Assembly (NCBI RefSeq): GCF_008033385.1
Contig: NZ_VOGY01000005.1
Span: forward strand, 1-64,000
Reading direction: 5' to 3'
Length of the DNA stretch: 64,000 nucleotides
From: Algibacter pacificus
Lineage (GTDB): Bacteria; Bacteroidota; Bacteroidia; Flavobacteriales; Flavobacteriaceae
The notes under the pieces are model-generated. The model did not search any database and was not told the DNA's origin. It saw only the letters and a list, made by a program, of their open reading frames with translations. Below are positions 26,066 through 35,148 of the stretch, one piece after another (positions within the stretch are counted from its first letter, which is position 1; each line of letters starts with the position of its first letter). The translations under genes and the position numbers were made by a program.

Positions 26066-26887
26066 ATGAAAAGTAATAAATTTAAAATTTTAGTACTTTC
26101 AGATTTAAAGAAACATGCTAACAGTGTCGTAACAAGTGCGATTAGTTTATCCAAAATGTTAGATACCGAGGTGGATTTGTTTTATGTGAAAAAACCAACC
26201 GAAGTTATCGCAACTGATAGTCAGTTATCGGCTATCCGGTCTCTAAATCACGAGCAAAATCTATTACGAAATAAAATTCAAGAAACGATAAAGCCCTTAA
26301 TTAAAAGTTATGGGGTTCATATCACGTCAAATTTTCGTATTGGTCATCTGAAGTCTGAAATCGAAGCTTATATAAAAGCGACAAAACCAGATATTATTGT
26401 GTTAGGAAAACGGAATTCTAAACTTATCAAGCTCACACGAGACCATATCGCTGATTTTGTTTTAAAAATACATGAAGGCCCAGTGGTGATAATCTCTGGT
26501 GAACCTGGATTAGTTCCAGAAAACGATGTGCATATTGGATTGCTAAATGGGAAATCGCAAGGTTTTAATCAAGTCCTTACGGAAGATTTAAAGACTAAAA
26601 CATCTGGGGACTTAAAAACCTTCAATATTGTAAAAAGTATTGATAAATCAGAAGAAATGAATACGATTGATGTAAATAAAACCATTGATTTTGTATTTGA
26701 AAAAAATGATAATACCATAAAAAATCTATCCAATTATTTAGAAAAAAATCAAGTGAACTTACTGCTTGTAAATCGTGCGGATAATGCCGATTTAACTTCT
26801 AATAATACATCGGATATTAAAAATGTAATTAACAATTTAAAGGTGTCGCTATTTATAACCGGTAGCACACAAAAACAGGTTGTTTAA
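26066..26887 (+). CDS. Universal stress protein-like protein
   Basis: The 273-residue cytoplasmic protein has one recognisable USP fold in its N-terminal half (KILVLSDLKKHANSVVTSAISLSKML, then PDIIVLGKRNSK) and a diverged second half ending in NQVNLLLVNRADNADL. The ATP-binding G-2x-G-9x-G-(S/T) motif is not intact, so nucleotide binding is doubtful. It is embedded between a SulP transporter and a carbonic anhydrase, which suggests a regulatory role for that module. This is inference from position only. Confidence 0.65.
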   Translation: MKSNKFKILVLSDLKKHANSVVTSAISLSKMLDTEVDLFYVKKPTEVIATDSQLSAIRSLNHEQNLLRNKIQETIKPLIKSYGVHITSNFRIGHLKSEIEAYIKATKPDIIVLGKRNSKLIKLTRDHIADFVLKIHEGPVVIISGEPGLVPENDVHIGLLNGKSQGFNQVLTEDLKTKTSGDLKTFNIVKSIDKSEEMNTIDVNKTIDFVFEKNDNTIKNLSNYLEKNQVNLLLVNRADNADLTSNNTSDIKNVINNLKVSLFITGSTQKQVV

Positions 26888-26903
26888 AAAAAAAGAAAAT
26901 ATT

Positions 26904-27533
26904 ATGAAAGCACATACAAAAGAAACACAGGCAACAATGACACCTGAAAAGTCATTACAATATTTAAAAGAAGGTAATCAAAGGTTTCAACAAAATTTAA
27001 AAGCGAACCGAAACCTTTTAGAACAAGTAAACGATACCAGCTCTGGACAATTTCCTTTTGCAACTATTTTAAGTTGTATCGATTCGAGAGTCTCTGCCGA
27101 GTTGATTTTCGATCAAGGATTAGGCGATATTTTTAGCGTTCGTATTGCAGGAAATATTGTAAACGAAGATATTTTAGGGAGTATGGAGTTTGCATGTAAG
27201 CTAGCCGGTACAGAACTTATTGTTGTTTTAGGGCATACTAGTTGTGGTGCTGTAAAAGGTGCTTGCGATGGTGCCGAAATGGGTAATTTAACAAAGTTAG
27301 TTCAAAAAATAAACCCTGCAGTCCATGCCGTTACAGAACCTAAAGATGAAAGTTTAAGAAATTCTAAGAACTTAGAATTTGTTGACCAAGTATCTCACAT
27401 GAATGTGCAGTTAATGATTGATAGAATTCATGCCGAAAGCCCAATACTAACAGAAATGGAGCAAAGCGGCGCCATAAAAATAATTGGTGCTATGTATGAT
27501 GTTAATACAGGTGCAGTAAAGTTTTATGAATAG
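26904..27533 (+). CDS. Beta-class carbonic anhydrase 1
   Basis: This enzyme interconverts CO2 and bicarbonate. The 209-residue cytoplasmic protein carries the beta-CA zinc motifs: C-x-D-x-R in ILSCIDSRVSAE and H-x-x-C in LGHTSCGAVKGACD. The start is ATG 26904; a TTG at 26880 would overlap the USP gene. It resembles the clade II enzymes that often neighbour SulP transporters. The following gene starts inside its last codons (ATGAATAG, 8-bp overlap). Confidence 0.92.
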   Translation: MKAHTKETQATMTPEKSLQYLKEGNQRFQQNLKANRNLLEQVNDTSSGQFPFATILSCIDSRVSAELIFDQGLGDIFSVRIAGNIVNEDILGSMEFACKLAGTELIVVLGHTSCGAVKGACDGAEMGNLTKLVQKINPAVHAVTEPKDESLRNSKNLEFVDQVSHMNVQLMIDRIHAESPILTEMEQSGAIKIIGAMYDVNTGAVKFYE

Positions 27534-28206
27534 AAAAGTAAAAAGGAAGAAGGTAAATATGGTAGCATTAATATTAGTGTTAATGTTACCAATATTTGCT
27601 CAAGCCCAAGATAGCGATTTAGGAAACTGGTTGATTTATATTGGAAACAAAAAAATAAATAGCAAGTGGAATATTCATAACGAGGTACAGTACCGAAATT
27701 ATAATGTTGTTGGTGATTTAGAGCAATTGCTTTTACGTACCGGTTTAGGATATAATATCACAGAGAAAAACAATATATTATTAGGATATGGTTATATATT
27801 ATCCGAAAATTATGTTGGAGAAACCGATGAAAAAGTATCTGTAAACGAGCATCGTATTTTTCAGCAATTCACAACTAAACAAAGTATTGGTAAAGTAGGG
27901 TTAAGCCATCGCTATCGTTTTGAACAACGTTTTGTTGAAGCTGATTTTAAAATGCGTTTTCGTTATTTTTTAGGCGTAAAAATCCCACTTCAGTATAACG
28001 AAGAAGGGAATAATCCATTATATCTTTCGGCCTATAACGAAATATTTTTAAATACTAAATCGTCGGTGTTTGATAGAAATCGGGTTTATGGCGGTTTAGG
28101 ATATACCTTTTCTGAACAACTACGACTAGAATTGGGGTATATGAATCAGTTTTTTGAAACCTCAGGCAGAGATCAAGTGAATATTATTGCGTTTGTAAAT
28201 TTCTAA
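27526..28206 (+). CDS. DUF2490 outer-membrane beta-barrel protein
   Basis: The 226-residue protein has a basic n-region and hydrophobic signal (MVALILVLMLPIFAQAQ). About ten amphipathic beta strands with the DUF2490 pattern follow (WLIYIGNKKINSKWNIHNEVQYR, LLRTGLGYNI, EHRIFQQF, HRYRFEQRF, FRYFLGVKIPL). It ends in an aromatic-type C-terminus (IIAFVNF) expected for an outer-membrane barrel. Its role beside carbonic anhydrase and SulP is not known; it may provide an outer-membrane path for the anion. The start overlaps the preceding gene. Confidence 0.8.
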   Translation: MNRKVKRKKVNMVALILVLMLPIFAQAQDSDLGNWLIYIGNKKINSKWNIHNEVQYRNYNVVGDLEQLLLRTGLGYNITEKNNILLGYGYILSENYVGETDEKVSVNEHRIFQQFTTKQSIGKVGLSHRYRFEQRFVEADFKMRFRYFLGVKIPLQYNEEGNNPLYLSAYNEIFLNTKSSVFDRNRVYGGLGYTFSEQLRLELGYMNQFFETSGRDQVNIIAFVNF

Positions 28207-28277
28207 CAAAAGGCGGTTTAAATTTTTTAAATCGTTAAAAATTTAAGTTAACTTAGAGAAATACTTAAAACCAGTAT

Positions 28278-30140
28278 ATGAAGCGTTTATTTTCAAATAT
28301 AAAGGGCGATGCCTTTGGTGGCATTACGGCAGGAATAGTGGCGCTCCCACTGGCTTTAGCTTTTGGAGTGTCGTCAGGTTTAGGGCCTGAGGCTGGCTTA
28401 TATGGCGCTATTTTTATTAGCTTTTTTGCGGCTCTTTTTGGAGGTACTAGCACGCAGATTTCAGGACCTACTGCTCCTATGACTGCTGTAAGTATGGTAG
28501 TTATTGCTGGTCTTGTTGCTGCTAACGATGGTAGTGTAGAAAAAGCATTACCTGCTATTTTAACGGTTTTTATGTTAGCAGGATTTATGCAAGTGGGGTT
28601 AGGGCTTTTAGGGCTAGGTAAATACATTCGGTATATTCCATATCCCGTGGTTTCTGGATTTATGACGGCTATTGGAGTCATTATTCTTTTAACTCAAATT
28701 CTCCCATCTATTGGTTATTACCCAAAAGAAGACGCGGAATTTGTAGATCAATTTAAACCGCAAGCCAAAGAAATTTTACTTGAAAATATTTTAAAAGAAG
28801 AAGCAGGAGAAGGCCTTTTGGTGCTCGAAAATTTCAAAGAAACTATTGCTAAAGCTGAAGGGATTTCAGCAGAACAAATATTAAATGAAGCACAAACTCT
28901 AGCAGGAAAAGAAGCCTCTGGAACCGTTGGAGCTATAAAAGTGTTGCCTCGTGCTTTGCAAAATATAAATTGGTTAGAATTGGTTTTAGCTTTAGCCACT
29001 ATATTTATAATCTATGGTTTTAAACGTATTACTAAAGCTGTACCAAGTACATTAGTCGCATTAATCGTGGTGTCAGGGGTAGCTTATGGATTTAATTTAG
29101 GGTATCGACCTATTTCTCAAATCCCGGGCGGTATCCCAATACCAAAACTAGAAATGTTTACAAGTTTTAGTTTGGGTAGTATAACACCTTATGTTTTTAC
29201 AGCACTTACATTAGCTTTACTAGGAGCTATAGATTCTCTTTTAACGAGTGTAGTTGCTGATAATATGACAAAAACAAAGCATAAGCCGAATAAAGAATTA
29301 ATAGGGCAAGGTATTGGTAATAGTATTGCGGCTCTTTTTGGTGGAATTCCTGGAGCAGGAGCTACTATTCGTACGGTTGTAAATATTAATGCTGGTGGAA
29401 AAACTAAGCTTTCTGGAATGATTGCAGGCGTCATATTACTTGTCATCATGCTTGCTTTAGGACCTGTCGCTTCCAAAATTCCAGCAGCCGTTTTAGCGGG
29501 TATTTTAATTACTGTTGGTATTGGTGTTATGGATTATAAAGGCTTAAAAGCAATTCCTAGTTTACCAAAAGATATAAAATTTGGGCCTGTAAAACTGAGT
29601 TCGGAAGTTTTAATTATGATTGTTGTGTTGCTTTTATCAACCTTTTGGGACTTAATTTATGCTGTTGGTATTGGTTTAATTATTGCGTCGTTAATGTTTA
29701 TGAAAAAAATAGGAGATTTAACCGCGGAGCGTTCCGATGTTAAATCTCTAAAAGAAGAGATGTGGGATGATGAAGCAGGTTTTCCAGAAAATTTAAAAAA
29801 TGAAGTTTTTATCAAACATTTAAAAGGGCCATTATTCTTTGGTTCAACTAGCGATTTTCAAGCCTTATCGTTACAAATCCCAAATACCGCAAAAACCGTT
29901 ATTATTAGGTTAGGGCGCATGCAATATATGGATCAATCTGGTTTGTATGCTATGGAAGATATGTTACAAGAATTAAAAAACAATCATGTTGAAGTACTAT
30001 TTGTCGGTTTGTTAAAACAACCGCGGTACATGATGGAGCGCATAGATATTATTCCAGATTTTATACCTAATGAACATATTTTTAAAGATTTTAAATCTTG
30101 TTTGCAATGGGTGAAACGTTATGTGAAGGATGCAAATTAG
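28278..30140 (+). CDS. SulP-family transporter 2 with STAS domain
   Basis: This 620-residue SulP protein (GITAGIVALPLALAFGVSSGLGPEAGLYGA near the N-terminus, TQISGPTAPM) has a 75-residue insertion around residues 160-220 between TM segments and a C-terminal STAS domain (about 510-615). The STAS domain has the phospho-acceptor-like motif MDQSGLYAMED. It differs clearly from the first SulP copy, so this is not a recent duplication. A second beta-carbonic anhydrase follows 34 bp later, again pointing to bicarbonate. Confidence 0.85.
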   Translation: MKRLFSNIKGDAFGGITAGIVALPLALAFGVSSGLGPEAGLYGAIFISFFAALFGGTSTQISGPTAPMTAVSMVVIAGLVAANDGSVEKALPAILTVFMLAGFMQVGLGLLGLGKYIRYIPYPVVSGFMTAIGVIILLTQILPSIGYYPKEDAEFVDQFKPQAKEILLENILKEEAGEGLLVLENFKETIAKAEGISAEQILNEAQTLAGKEASGTVGAIKVLPRALQNINWLELVLALATIFIIYGFKRITKAVPSTLVALIVVSGVAYGFNLGYRPISQIPGGIPIPKLEMFTSFSLGSITPYVFTALTLALLGAIDSLLTSVVADNMTKTKHKPNKELIGQGIGNSIAALFGGIPGAGATIRTVVNINAGGKTKLSGMIAGVILLVIMLALGPVASKIPAAVLAGILITVGIGVMDYKGLKAIPSLPKDIKFGPVKLSSEVLIMIVVLLLSTFWDLIYAVGIGLIIASLMFMKKIGDLTAERSDVKSLKEEMWDDEAGFPENLKNEVFIKHLKGPLFFGSTSDFQALSLQIPNTAKTVIIRLGRMQYMDQSGLYAMEDMLQELKNNHVEVLFVGLLKQPRYMMERIDIIPDFIPNEHIFKDFKSCLQWVKRYVKDAN

Positions 30141-30147
30141 ATTGTTT

Positions 30148-30155
30148 TACCTTTG
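30148..30155 (+). promoter_or_regulatory. -7 box before carbonic anhydrase 2
   Basis: TACCTTTG matches TAnnTTTG exactly, 19 nt before the ATG at 30175. This suggests that the second carbonic anhydrase can be expressed apart from its SulP gene. Confidence 0.45.
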
Positions 30156-30174
30156 TAGAATTAAAAAATAAGAT

Positions 30175-30801
30175 ATGGATTTAAAGAAAGTATTTGAAAA
30201 CAATGAAAGTTGGATTAAAAAACAATTAGCGATTTCCGAAAATTATTTTGACGATTTAGGAAAAGGACAAAAACCAGAATTATTATATGTAGGTTGCAGT
30301 GACAGTAGGGTAACGGCGGAAGATTTAATGGGGTTAGGTCCTGGTGAAGTTTTTGTGCACCGTAATATCGCTAATATGGTGATTAGTATCGATTTGAATG
30401 TTATGTCTGTAGTAAACTACGCTGTAGATCATTTAAAAGTGAATCATATTGTGGTTTGTGGACATTACGGATGCGGAGGCGTTAAAGCCGCCATGCAATC
30501 GGCAGATTTAGGTATTTTAAATCCTTGGTTACGTAATATTCGTGATGTTTATAGAATTCATAAATTAGAATTAAATAGCATTGAATGTGAAGAAAAAAGA
30601 TACGATCGTTTAGTGGAGTTAAACGTTAAAGAACAGTGCGTTAATCTTATTAAAACGGCAGCGGTACAAAAGGCTTATAGAGATCGCGGCTTAACAGTGC
30701 ACGGTTGGGTATTCGATGTACACACGGGAAAATTAATCGATTTAAAAATTGATTTCGAAAAGTATTTGCATGATATTATGGAAATTTATCACTTGGATTA
30801 A
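30175..30801 (+). CDS. Beta-class carbonic anhydrase 2
   Basis: The 208-residue cytoplasmic enzyme has the complete beta-CA zinc site: C-x-D-x-R in VGCSDSRVTAEDL and H-x-x-C in CGHYGCGGVKAAM. It is of the clade B type related to E. coli Can (RNIANMV, GWVFDVHTGKLIDL). It is only distantly similar to the first carbonic anhydrase in this cluster. It pairs with the SulP-STAS protein immediately upstream and closes the bicarbonate module. Confidence 0.94.
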   Translation: MDLKKVFENNESWIKKQLAISENYFDDLGKGQKPELLYVGCSDSRVTAEDLMGLGPGEVFVHRNIANMVISIDLNVMSVVNYAVDHLKVNHIVVCGHYGCGGVKAAMQSADLGILNPWLRNIRDVYRIHKLELNSIECEEKRYDRLVELNVKEQCVNLIKTAAVQKAYRDRGLTVHGWVFDVHTGKLIDLKIDFEKYLHDIMEIYHLD

Positions 30802-30830
30802 GTGATAGAAGACTGTTTAAAGGATATTAA

Positions 30831-30861
30831 AAAGCCACCTTTTAAAAGTGGCTTTTTTCAC
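30831..30861. terminator. Bidirectional terminator between carbonic anhydrase 2 and hmuY
   Basis: AAAGCCAC (30831-30838) and GTGGCTTT (30848-30855) form an 8-bp stem with T runs on the plus side and As on the other side. It separates convergent genes. Confidence 0.8.
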
Positions 30862-30897
30862 TAAACTCAATTAAAAATTAGGAATAAATATAAAACT

Positions 30898-31980
30898 TTA
30901 TTGTAACAAGCTATAAATAAACTCTGGGTAACCGCGCTCGCCATCGGCGTTGGTTAATGCTAAAAATTTAAGTTTATATAGGTTTCCGTCTGTATCACTT
31001 ACTACGTAAAATACATGGTCTTTTAAAGAAGGTAGAGATCCTGGGCCGCCACCATTTCTCCAACTGCTTCCAACACTACGTTGATCGTTAGTGAAATTAG
31101 CATCAACTACATCGGTTAAAGCAAAATCGGCATAAGTAAACGCGTCAATATCGGTGTCAATCATATATACTTTAGCATCGGCTTTTACATTATTTACAAC
31201 AAAATCTGAATAACCATAAGAGCCGTAACCTTCAATTTCATTAGTAAAAACAGTAAAATTTAAATCCCACTCGGTTTTTTCAGGTTCTACATTTACTACA
31301 GTTTCGGTATTGAAACTAAAAAATGTAAAGTTGTAATTTGAATTTTTAGAAATTGTAACCTCTTTGTGAGTGGTTGCATCTAAATCGGCATATTGTAAAA
31401 TATAATCGTCTCCATTTTTTAGAACACGTATTTTTTTCCAGCCTCTAGAATCTCCAGAAATTTCTACACTACCTGTAGAAGGGGTTTCCGTTCCAACTTC
31501 GTTTCCTAAGTTTACTAGATACACTTTGTTATCAACATCGGTAGCAGAAATTTCTGAAATAGCTGTTTCTGAAATAGTTCCATCCGGAGCGTCTACATAA
31601 ATAATGTTTTCAGCCTTGTAAGTTCCTACAGCGACACTAGGTTGTAACTCTTGAACTTCGGTTGATAACGACGAAACGGCATCAATATCTGTTTCAGTTA
31701 ATTCGGCTACGGCCATATAAATTGAACCATTTATTGCTACTCTAAATTCTGTTCCAGAATAAAACCCTAAATCCCAAGTATCTCTTTGGATGGCAGTAGT
31801 TGTATTGGTACTTAAGTCAATATAAACTTGGTTTTGTTCATTTGGCCCACCAACTTCTGGTGAAATGGAAGCGCCTTCTATCACTATTTTTATGGGGTCG
31901 CTGGGCGTCTCATCACTGCTACAACTTGATAAAACAAGAGCAAAAACGCATAATATTAAAGTTGAAAATTTGTTGTTCAT
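30898..31980 (-). CDS. HmuY-family haem-binding lipoprotein
   Basis: The 360-residue lipoprotein has signal peptide and lipobox LSSC (Cys near residue 20). The following beta-rich domain is HmuY-like (YIDLSTNTTTAIQRDTWDLGFYSG, WDLNFTVFTNE, SWRNGGGPGSLPSLKDHVFYVVSDTDG). HmuY proteins capture haem at the cell surface and pass it to a TonB-dependent receptor. The receptor gene is 19 bp upstream in the same operon. The haem ligand residues of Porphyromonas HmuY cannot be placed with certainty, so the ligand could also be another iron chelate. Confidence 0.8.
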   Translation of the reverse strand: MNNKFSTLILCVFALVLSSCSSDETPSDPIKIVIEGASISPEVGGPNEQNQVYIDLSTNTTTAIQRDTWDLGFYSGTEFRVAINGSIYMAVAELTETDIDAVSSLSTEVQELQPSVAVGTYKAENIIYVDAPDGTISETAISEISATDVDNKVYLVNLGNEVGTETPSTGSVEISGDSRGWKKIRVLKNGDDYILQYADLDATTHKEVTISKNSNYNFTFFSFNTETVVNVEPEKTEWDLNFTVFTNEIEGYGSYGYSDFVVNNVKADAKVYMIDTDIDAFTYADFALTDVVDANFTNDQRSVGSSWRNGGGPGSLPSLKDHVFYVVSDTDGNLYKLKFLALTNADGERGYPEFIYSLLQ

Positions 31981-31999
31981 AATTAAAAGTATTTATTGG

Positions 32000-34132
32000 T
32001 TAAATATTAAGATTGTATAAAAGTTTTAAATAGTAAGAGCGGCCATAACCCAACAATAAAGAACTGTTAGCGCTTGAATGTACAGCGCCGGTAGAAGAAC
32101 CGCTAACGGTAACATTGGTGACATCTAGCAAGTTTCGACCTCCCAGGGTCGCTTGAATTTTATTGTTGAATAAAGATTTTTTAACAGAAGCATCTAGCCA
32201 GGTATAAGCGTTGGTTGTTGCTTTTTCGAATAGAGCATTTTTATTGGAATCGGTTCCCGAGGCCACATAATCTTTTTGTTTACCGTTGTGTTTTAAAAGC
32301 AGCGTTACACTAGTATTCCATTTTTTAATGAAGTAATTCGCACTGGTATTTATTTGAAACGAATACAGAAAATCATTGTTAGCATTCACTTCATTATTTG
32401 CAATTTGGGAAATACCCTGAAGCGTAGCGCCCAAATTAAAAGACCAATTATTGGTTTTAATTTTATTTTCCGAAGTGATCCCCCATAATTTATAAGCATC
32501 AATATTGATATACTGATATTGTAAAGGTGAAGAATTTACAACGGCTAAATCTATTTTATCGTTAACATTGAGGTAGGTGATTTTAAAAGTATTTATCAGT
32601 GAAACCGTATTTATCAAAGTGCGTTTTTTAAGATTTACAGCGGCCGAGAACCCGTTTTCAGGATTTAAATTTTCATTGCCTTGCACATCATGATTAGAAT
32701 CTACAAAATAGTAGTACAACTCGCTAAAGCTTGGCGTACGGTAAGATGTACCAATATTGCCTCGTAATTCAAAACCATGATTCATTAAATAGCGCGTGCT
32801 AAAAGAATTTATTAATTTGGAATGAAATAAGGAATTGTACTCATATCGAATTCCTGGACGTATTGAGAATTTTTCACTCAAATTAAATTCCGAAGAACCA
32901 AAAACAGCTGTATTATTTTGTTTTTGCACTTTGTCTAACTGAGTAACATCTCCCGAAGCTTCGGTATCAAAACCTTTCATTATGCGACTTTCAAAACCCA
33001 ATTGAAAATTAAAAACATCGCTTTTTACCAAATTACTAACCAAGCCTTTTCCAAAAAACACGCTGCTAGATTGGTAGGTTTCATCGGTTTCGTTTGTTCG
33101 TTCTTGAGTAAGGATGTAGTAAGTAAATTGGTTTAAATCGCGGGTTTGCTGTTGGTAAGAAAGTGATAAGCCATAATTTGCTCCAGAGGTAAAATGTCCG
33201 TTAATGTTTAAGTTATTTACAAAACGATTGGTAGTGAAAATTCTATCGGTTGCCGACGGATTACTAGTCTGTGAGTCGGTATCAATATTGGCTCGAACAG
33301 CAGCATCGTAATAATTAATCACCTCATTAAAATATTCCGTTTTATACGAAAGCTGGAAATTGTTCTTCTTATAATTTAAAAAGGCATTGGTGTTTATTTG
33401 TGTTTTAGGTAGCCAACTGTGGCCTCTTAAACTGTCGTTTTGGTAATGGTTTTTACCCAATTGATTATTGTAAAAACCCGCAAACTGATTTCGGTTTATA
33501 CCAATTCTACTAAACCAATGCTCATTAATATTATGCGAAATATTTAAACCCTGAATATGCCGGCCTTCATCGAACCACGTATACTCATCGCTAACCGTTT
33601 CTTCTTGTAAAAGCGCCTGAACGCGCCATTTGTTATCTATTGATGTTTTGGTGATAATGTTAATCACGCCCGAAACAGCATTGGCGCCGTATTCCACACC
33701 CATAGCGCCTTCTACAATTTCTATACGCTCAATATCATCTAAATTTATTTGCGTTAAATCAATATTATTTCCAAAACCATTATCACTTACCAATGGAATG
33801 TTATCAATCAAAACATTGAAATATTGGGCGTCTAAACCAAAAAAAGAAATGGTCGATTTTCCACTTTTCGAATTCGGAATTACGGTTAGATTTAAATTAT
33901 AATTCAGTAAATCGGCTAAATTATTGGCTGCTTGATTTTCAATTTGTTCACGATTTATAACAATAACAGTGTTAACCGATTTTCGGATAGATTGCGGATT
34001 GTATTGCCCAGTCACCACAATTTCCTCTAAGCTATTCATGTCTTGAGCAGTTTCGTTTTCTGTTTGAGAAAATCCAATGAGACAAAAAAATATTAGAAAA
34101 AAGATTACAATATTGTTTTTATTTAGATTCAT
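32000..34132 (-). CDS. TonB-dependent outer-membrane receptor (haem/iron type)
   Basis: The 710-residue receptor has a signal peptide (ending FCLIGFSQ), a TonB-box-like EEIVVTGQ, a plug domain (about 45-150, ISFFGLDAQYFNVLIDNIPL, IERIEIVEGAMGVEYGANAVSGVINIIT) and a 22-strand-type beta-barrel. SusC-type features are absent. With an HmuY lipoprotein downstream it fits the HmuR/HmuY arrangement for haem uptake. It is divergent from the DUF6607-PepSY operon, with which it shares a 103-bp control region. Confidence 0.9.
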   Translation of the reverse strand: MNLNKNNIVIFFLIFFCLIGFSQTENETAQDMNSLEEIVVTGQYNPQSIRKSVNTVIVINREQIENQAANNLADLLNYNLNLTVIPNSKSGKSTISFFGLDAQYFNVLIDNIPLVSDNGFGNNIDLTQINLDDIERIEIVEGAMGVEYGANAVSGVINIITKTSIDNKWRVQALLQEETVSDEYTWFDEGRHIQGLNISHNINEHWFSRIGINRNQFAGFYNNQLGKNHYQNDSLRGHSWLPKTQINTNAFLNYKKNNFQLSYKTEYFNEVINYYDAAVRANIDTDSQTSNPSATDRIFTTNRFVNNLNINGHFTSGANYGLSLSYQQQTRDLNQFTYYILTQERTNETDETYQSSSVFFGKGLVSNLVKSDVFNFQLGFESRIMKGFDTEASGDVTQLDKVQKQNNTAVFGSSEFNLSEKFSIRPGIRYEYNSLFHSKLINSFSTRYLMNHGFELRGNIGTSYRTPSFSELYYYFVDSNHDVQGNENLNPENGFSAAVNLKKRTLINTVSLINTFKITYLNVNDKIDLAVVNSSPLQYQYINIDAYKLWGITSENKIKTNNWSFNLGATLQGISQIANNEVNANNDFLYSFQINTSANYFIKKWNTSVTLLLKHNGKQKDYVASGTDSNKNALFEKATTNAYTWLDASVKKSLFNNKIQATLGGRNLLDVTNVTVSGSSTGAVHSSANSSLLLGYGRSYYLKLLYNLNI

Positions 34133-34149
34133 TCTATATAAATTTGCTG

Positions 34150-34157
34150 CAAATATA
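34150..34157 (-). promoter_or_regulatory. -7 box of the receptor-hmuY operon
   Basis: The minus strand reads TATATTTG, an exact TAnnTTTG match, about 18 nt before the receptor ATG. TTTAG lies 19 nt upstream as a possible weak -33. Confidence 0.45.
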
Positions 34158-34169
34158 TAAGTTATCTTA

Positions 34170-34182
34170 ATTCAGTCTAAAT
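34170..34182. promoter_or_regulatory. Possible metalloregulator operator (Fur-like palindrome)
   Basis: ATTCAG-T-CTAAAT is an imperfect palindrome (5 of 6 pairs). It lies inside the broader inverted sequence CTTAATT...AAATAAG (34166-34185), just upstream of the receptor promoter and in the shared divergent spacer. Size and position fit a Fur-type operator. This is a candidate only; no second site is available for comparison. Confidence 0.25.
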
Positions 34183-34235
34183 AAGAACAACAAATTTTCA
34201 ATTATTTTTTAATCCTCGATAACAAACGTTTCAAA

Positions 34236-35141
34236 ATGAAAAAACTAGCACTATTAACTTTAATTTCCTTAACAACATCCTTTGCTGGATTTGCTCAAAA
34301 CAAAAAAAAACAAGATGCCGCAGCCATTAAAAAGATGTGTGGCTGTTTTGAAGTGACTTTCAATTTTGCAGAAACTTTTAACTATAGTGAAGACTCGCTT
34401 TACAAACCATCGGAGACCAAAATTGATAAAGGTTTGGAATGGGCGCAATTGGTTGAAGATGACAAAAACAAAATTTCTATTCAGCACTTATTGCAAGTTG
34501 GCCCGCCAAACAGCCCTTATATTGTGAAGCACTGGAGACAAGATTGGCTTTATGAAAACACCGATTTTTATATGTTTAATGGTGATAATACTTGGAATTT
34601 TGTTACTAAACCAAAGGCCGAAGTTAAAGGGCAATGGACACAAAAAGTATATCAAGTAGATGATAGTCCACGTTACGAAGGTTCGGGAACTTGGGTGCAT
34701 GTAGATGGTAAAAATTATTGGGAAAACACCACCGACGCCCCATTGCCAAGACGTGAATACACCAAGCGTAGCGATTACAATGTAACCACGCGTGGTAACC
34801 GACATGAAATTACAAGTACTGGTTGGGTACACGACCAAGACAATGCTAAAGTTATTCGCGAAGCTGGAAAAGCAGATGTGATTTTAGCAAAAGAAAAAGG
34901 CTACAACACCTACGTTAAAGTAGCGGATAGTAAATGTAAAGCGGCTGCAGATTGGTGGGTAAAACATCAAGAAAAATGGGCTTTAGTTCGTAATAAATGG
35001 GACGATATTTATGGCAGAAACAAAAACCTAATTCTTGAAGAAAAGGTAGACAACAAACCACTTTACAAATTTTTATTTGATGAAGAAAACTACAGTACTC
35101 CCGAAAAAATAAATCCAGTAATAGAATCATTCGTAAAATAA
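34236..35141 (+). CDS. DUF6607 family exported protein
   Basis: The 301-residue protein has a signal peptide (MKKLALLTLISLTTSFAGFAQ). The rest matches the DUF6607 pattern as I know it: MCGCFEVTFNFAETF, KHWRQDWLYEN, VKGQWTQKVYQVDDSPRYEG and DAPLPRREYTKRSDYNV. Two cysteines (C35, C37 of MCGC) could bind metal or haem or form a disulfide. The family has no proven function. It is the first gene of a five-gene plus-strand operon divergent from the HmuY/TonB genes. Confidence 0.8.
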   Translation: MKKLALLTLISLTTSFAGFAQNKKKQDAAAIKKMCGCFEVTFNFAETFNYSEDSLYKPSETKIDKGLEWAQLVEDDKNKISIQHLLQVGPPNSPYIVKHWRQDWLYENTDFYMFNGDNTWNFVTKPKAEVKGQWTQKVYQVDDSPRYEGSGTWVHVDGKNYWENTTDAPLPRREYTKRSDYNVTTRGNRHEITSTGWVHDQDNAKVIREAGKADVILAKEKGYNTYVKVADSKCKAAADWWVKHQEKWALVRNKWDDIYGRNKNLILEEKVDNKPLYKFLFDEENYSTPEKINPVIESFVK

Positions 35142-35148
35142 ACCCCTC

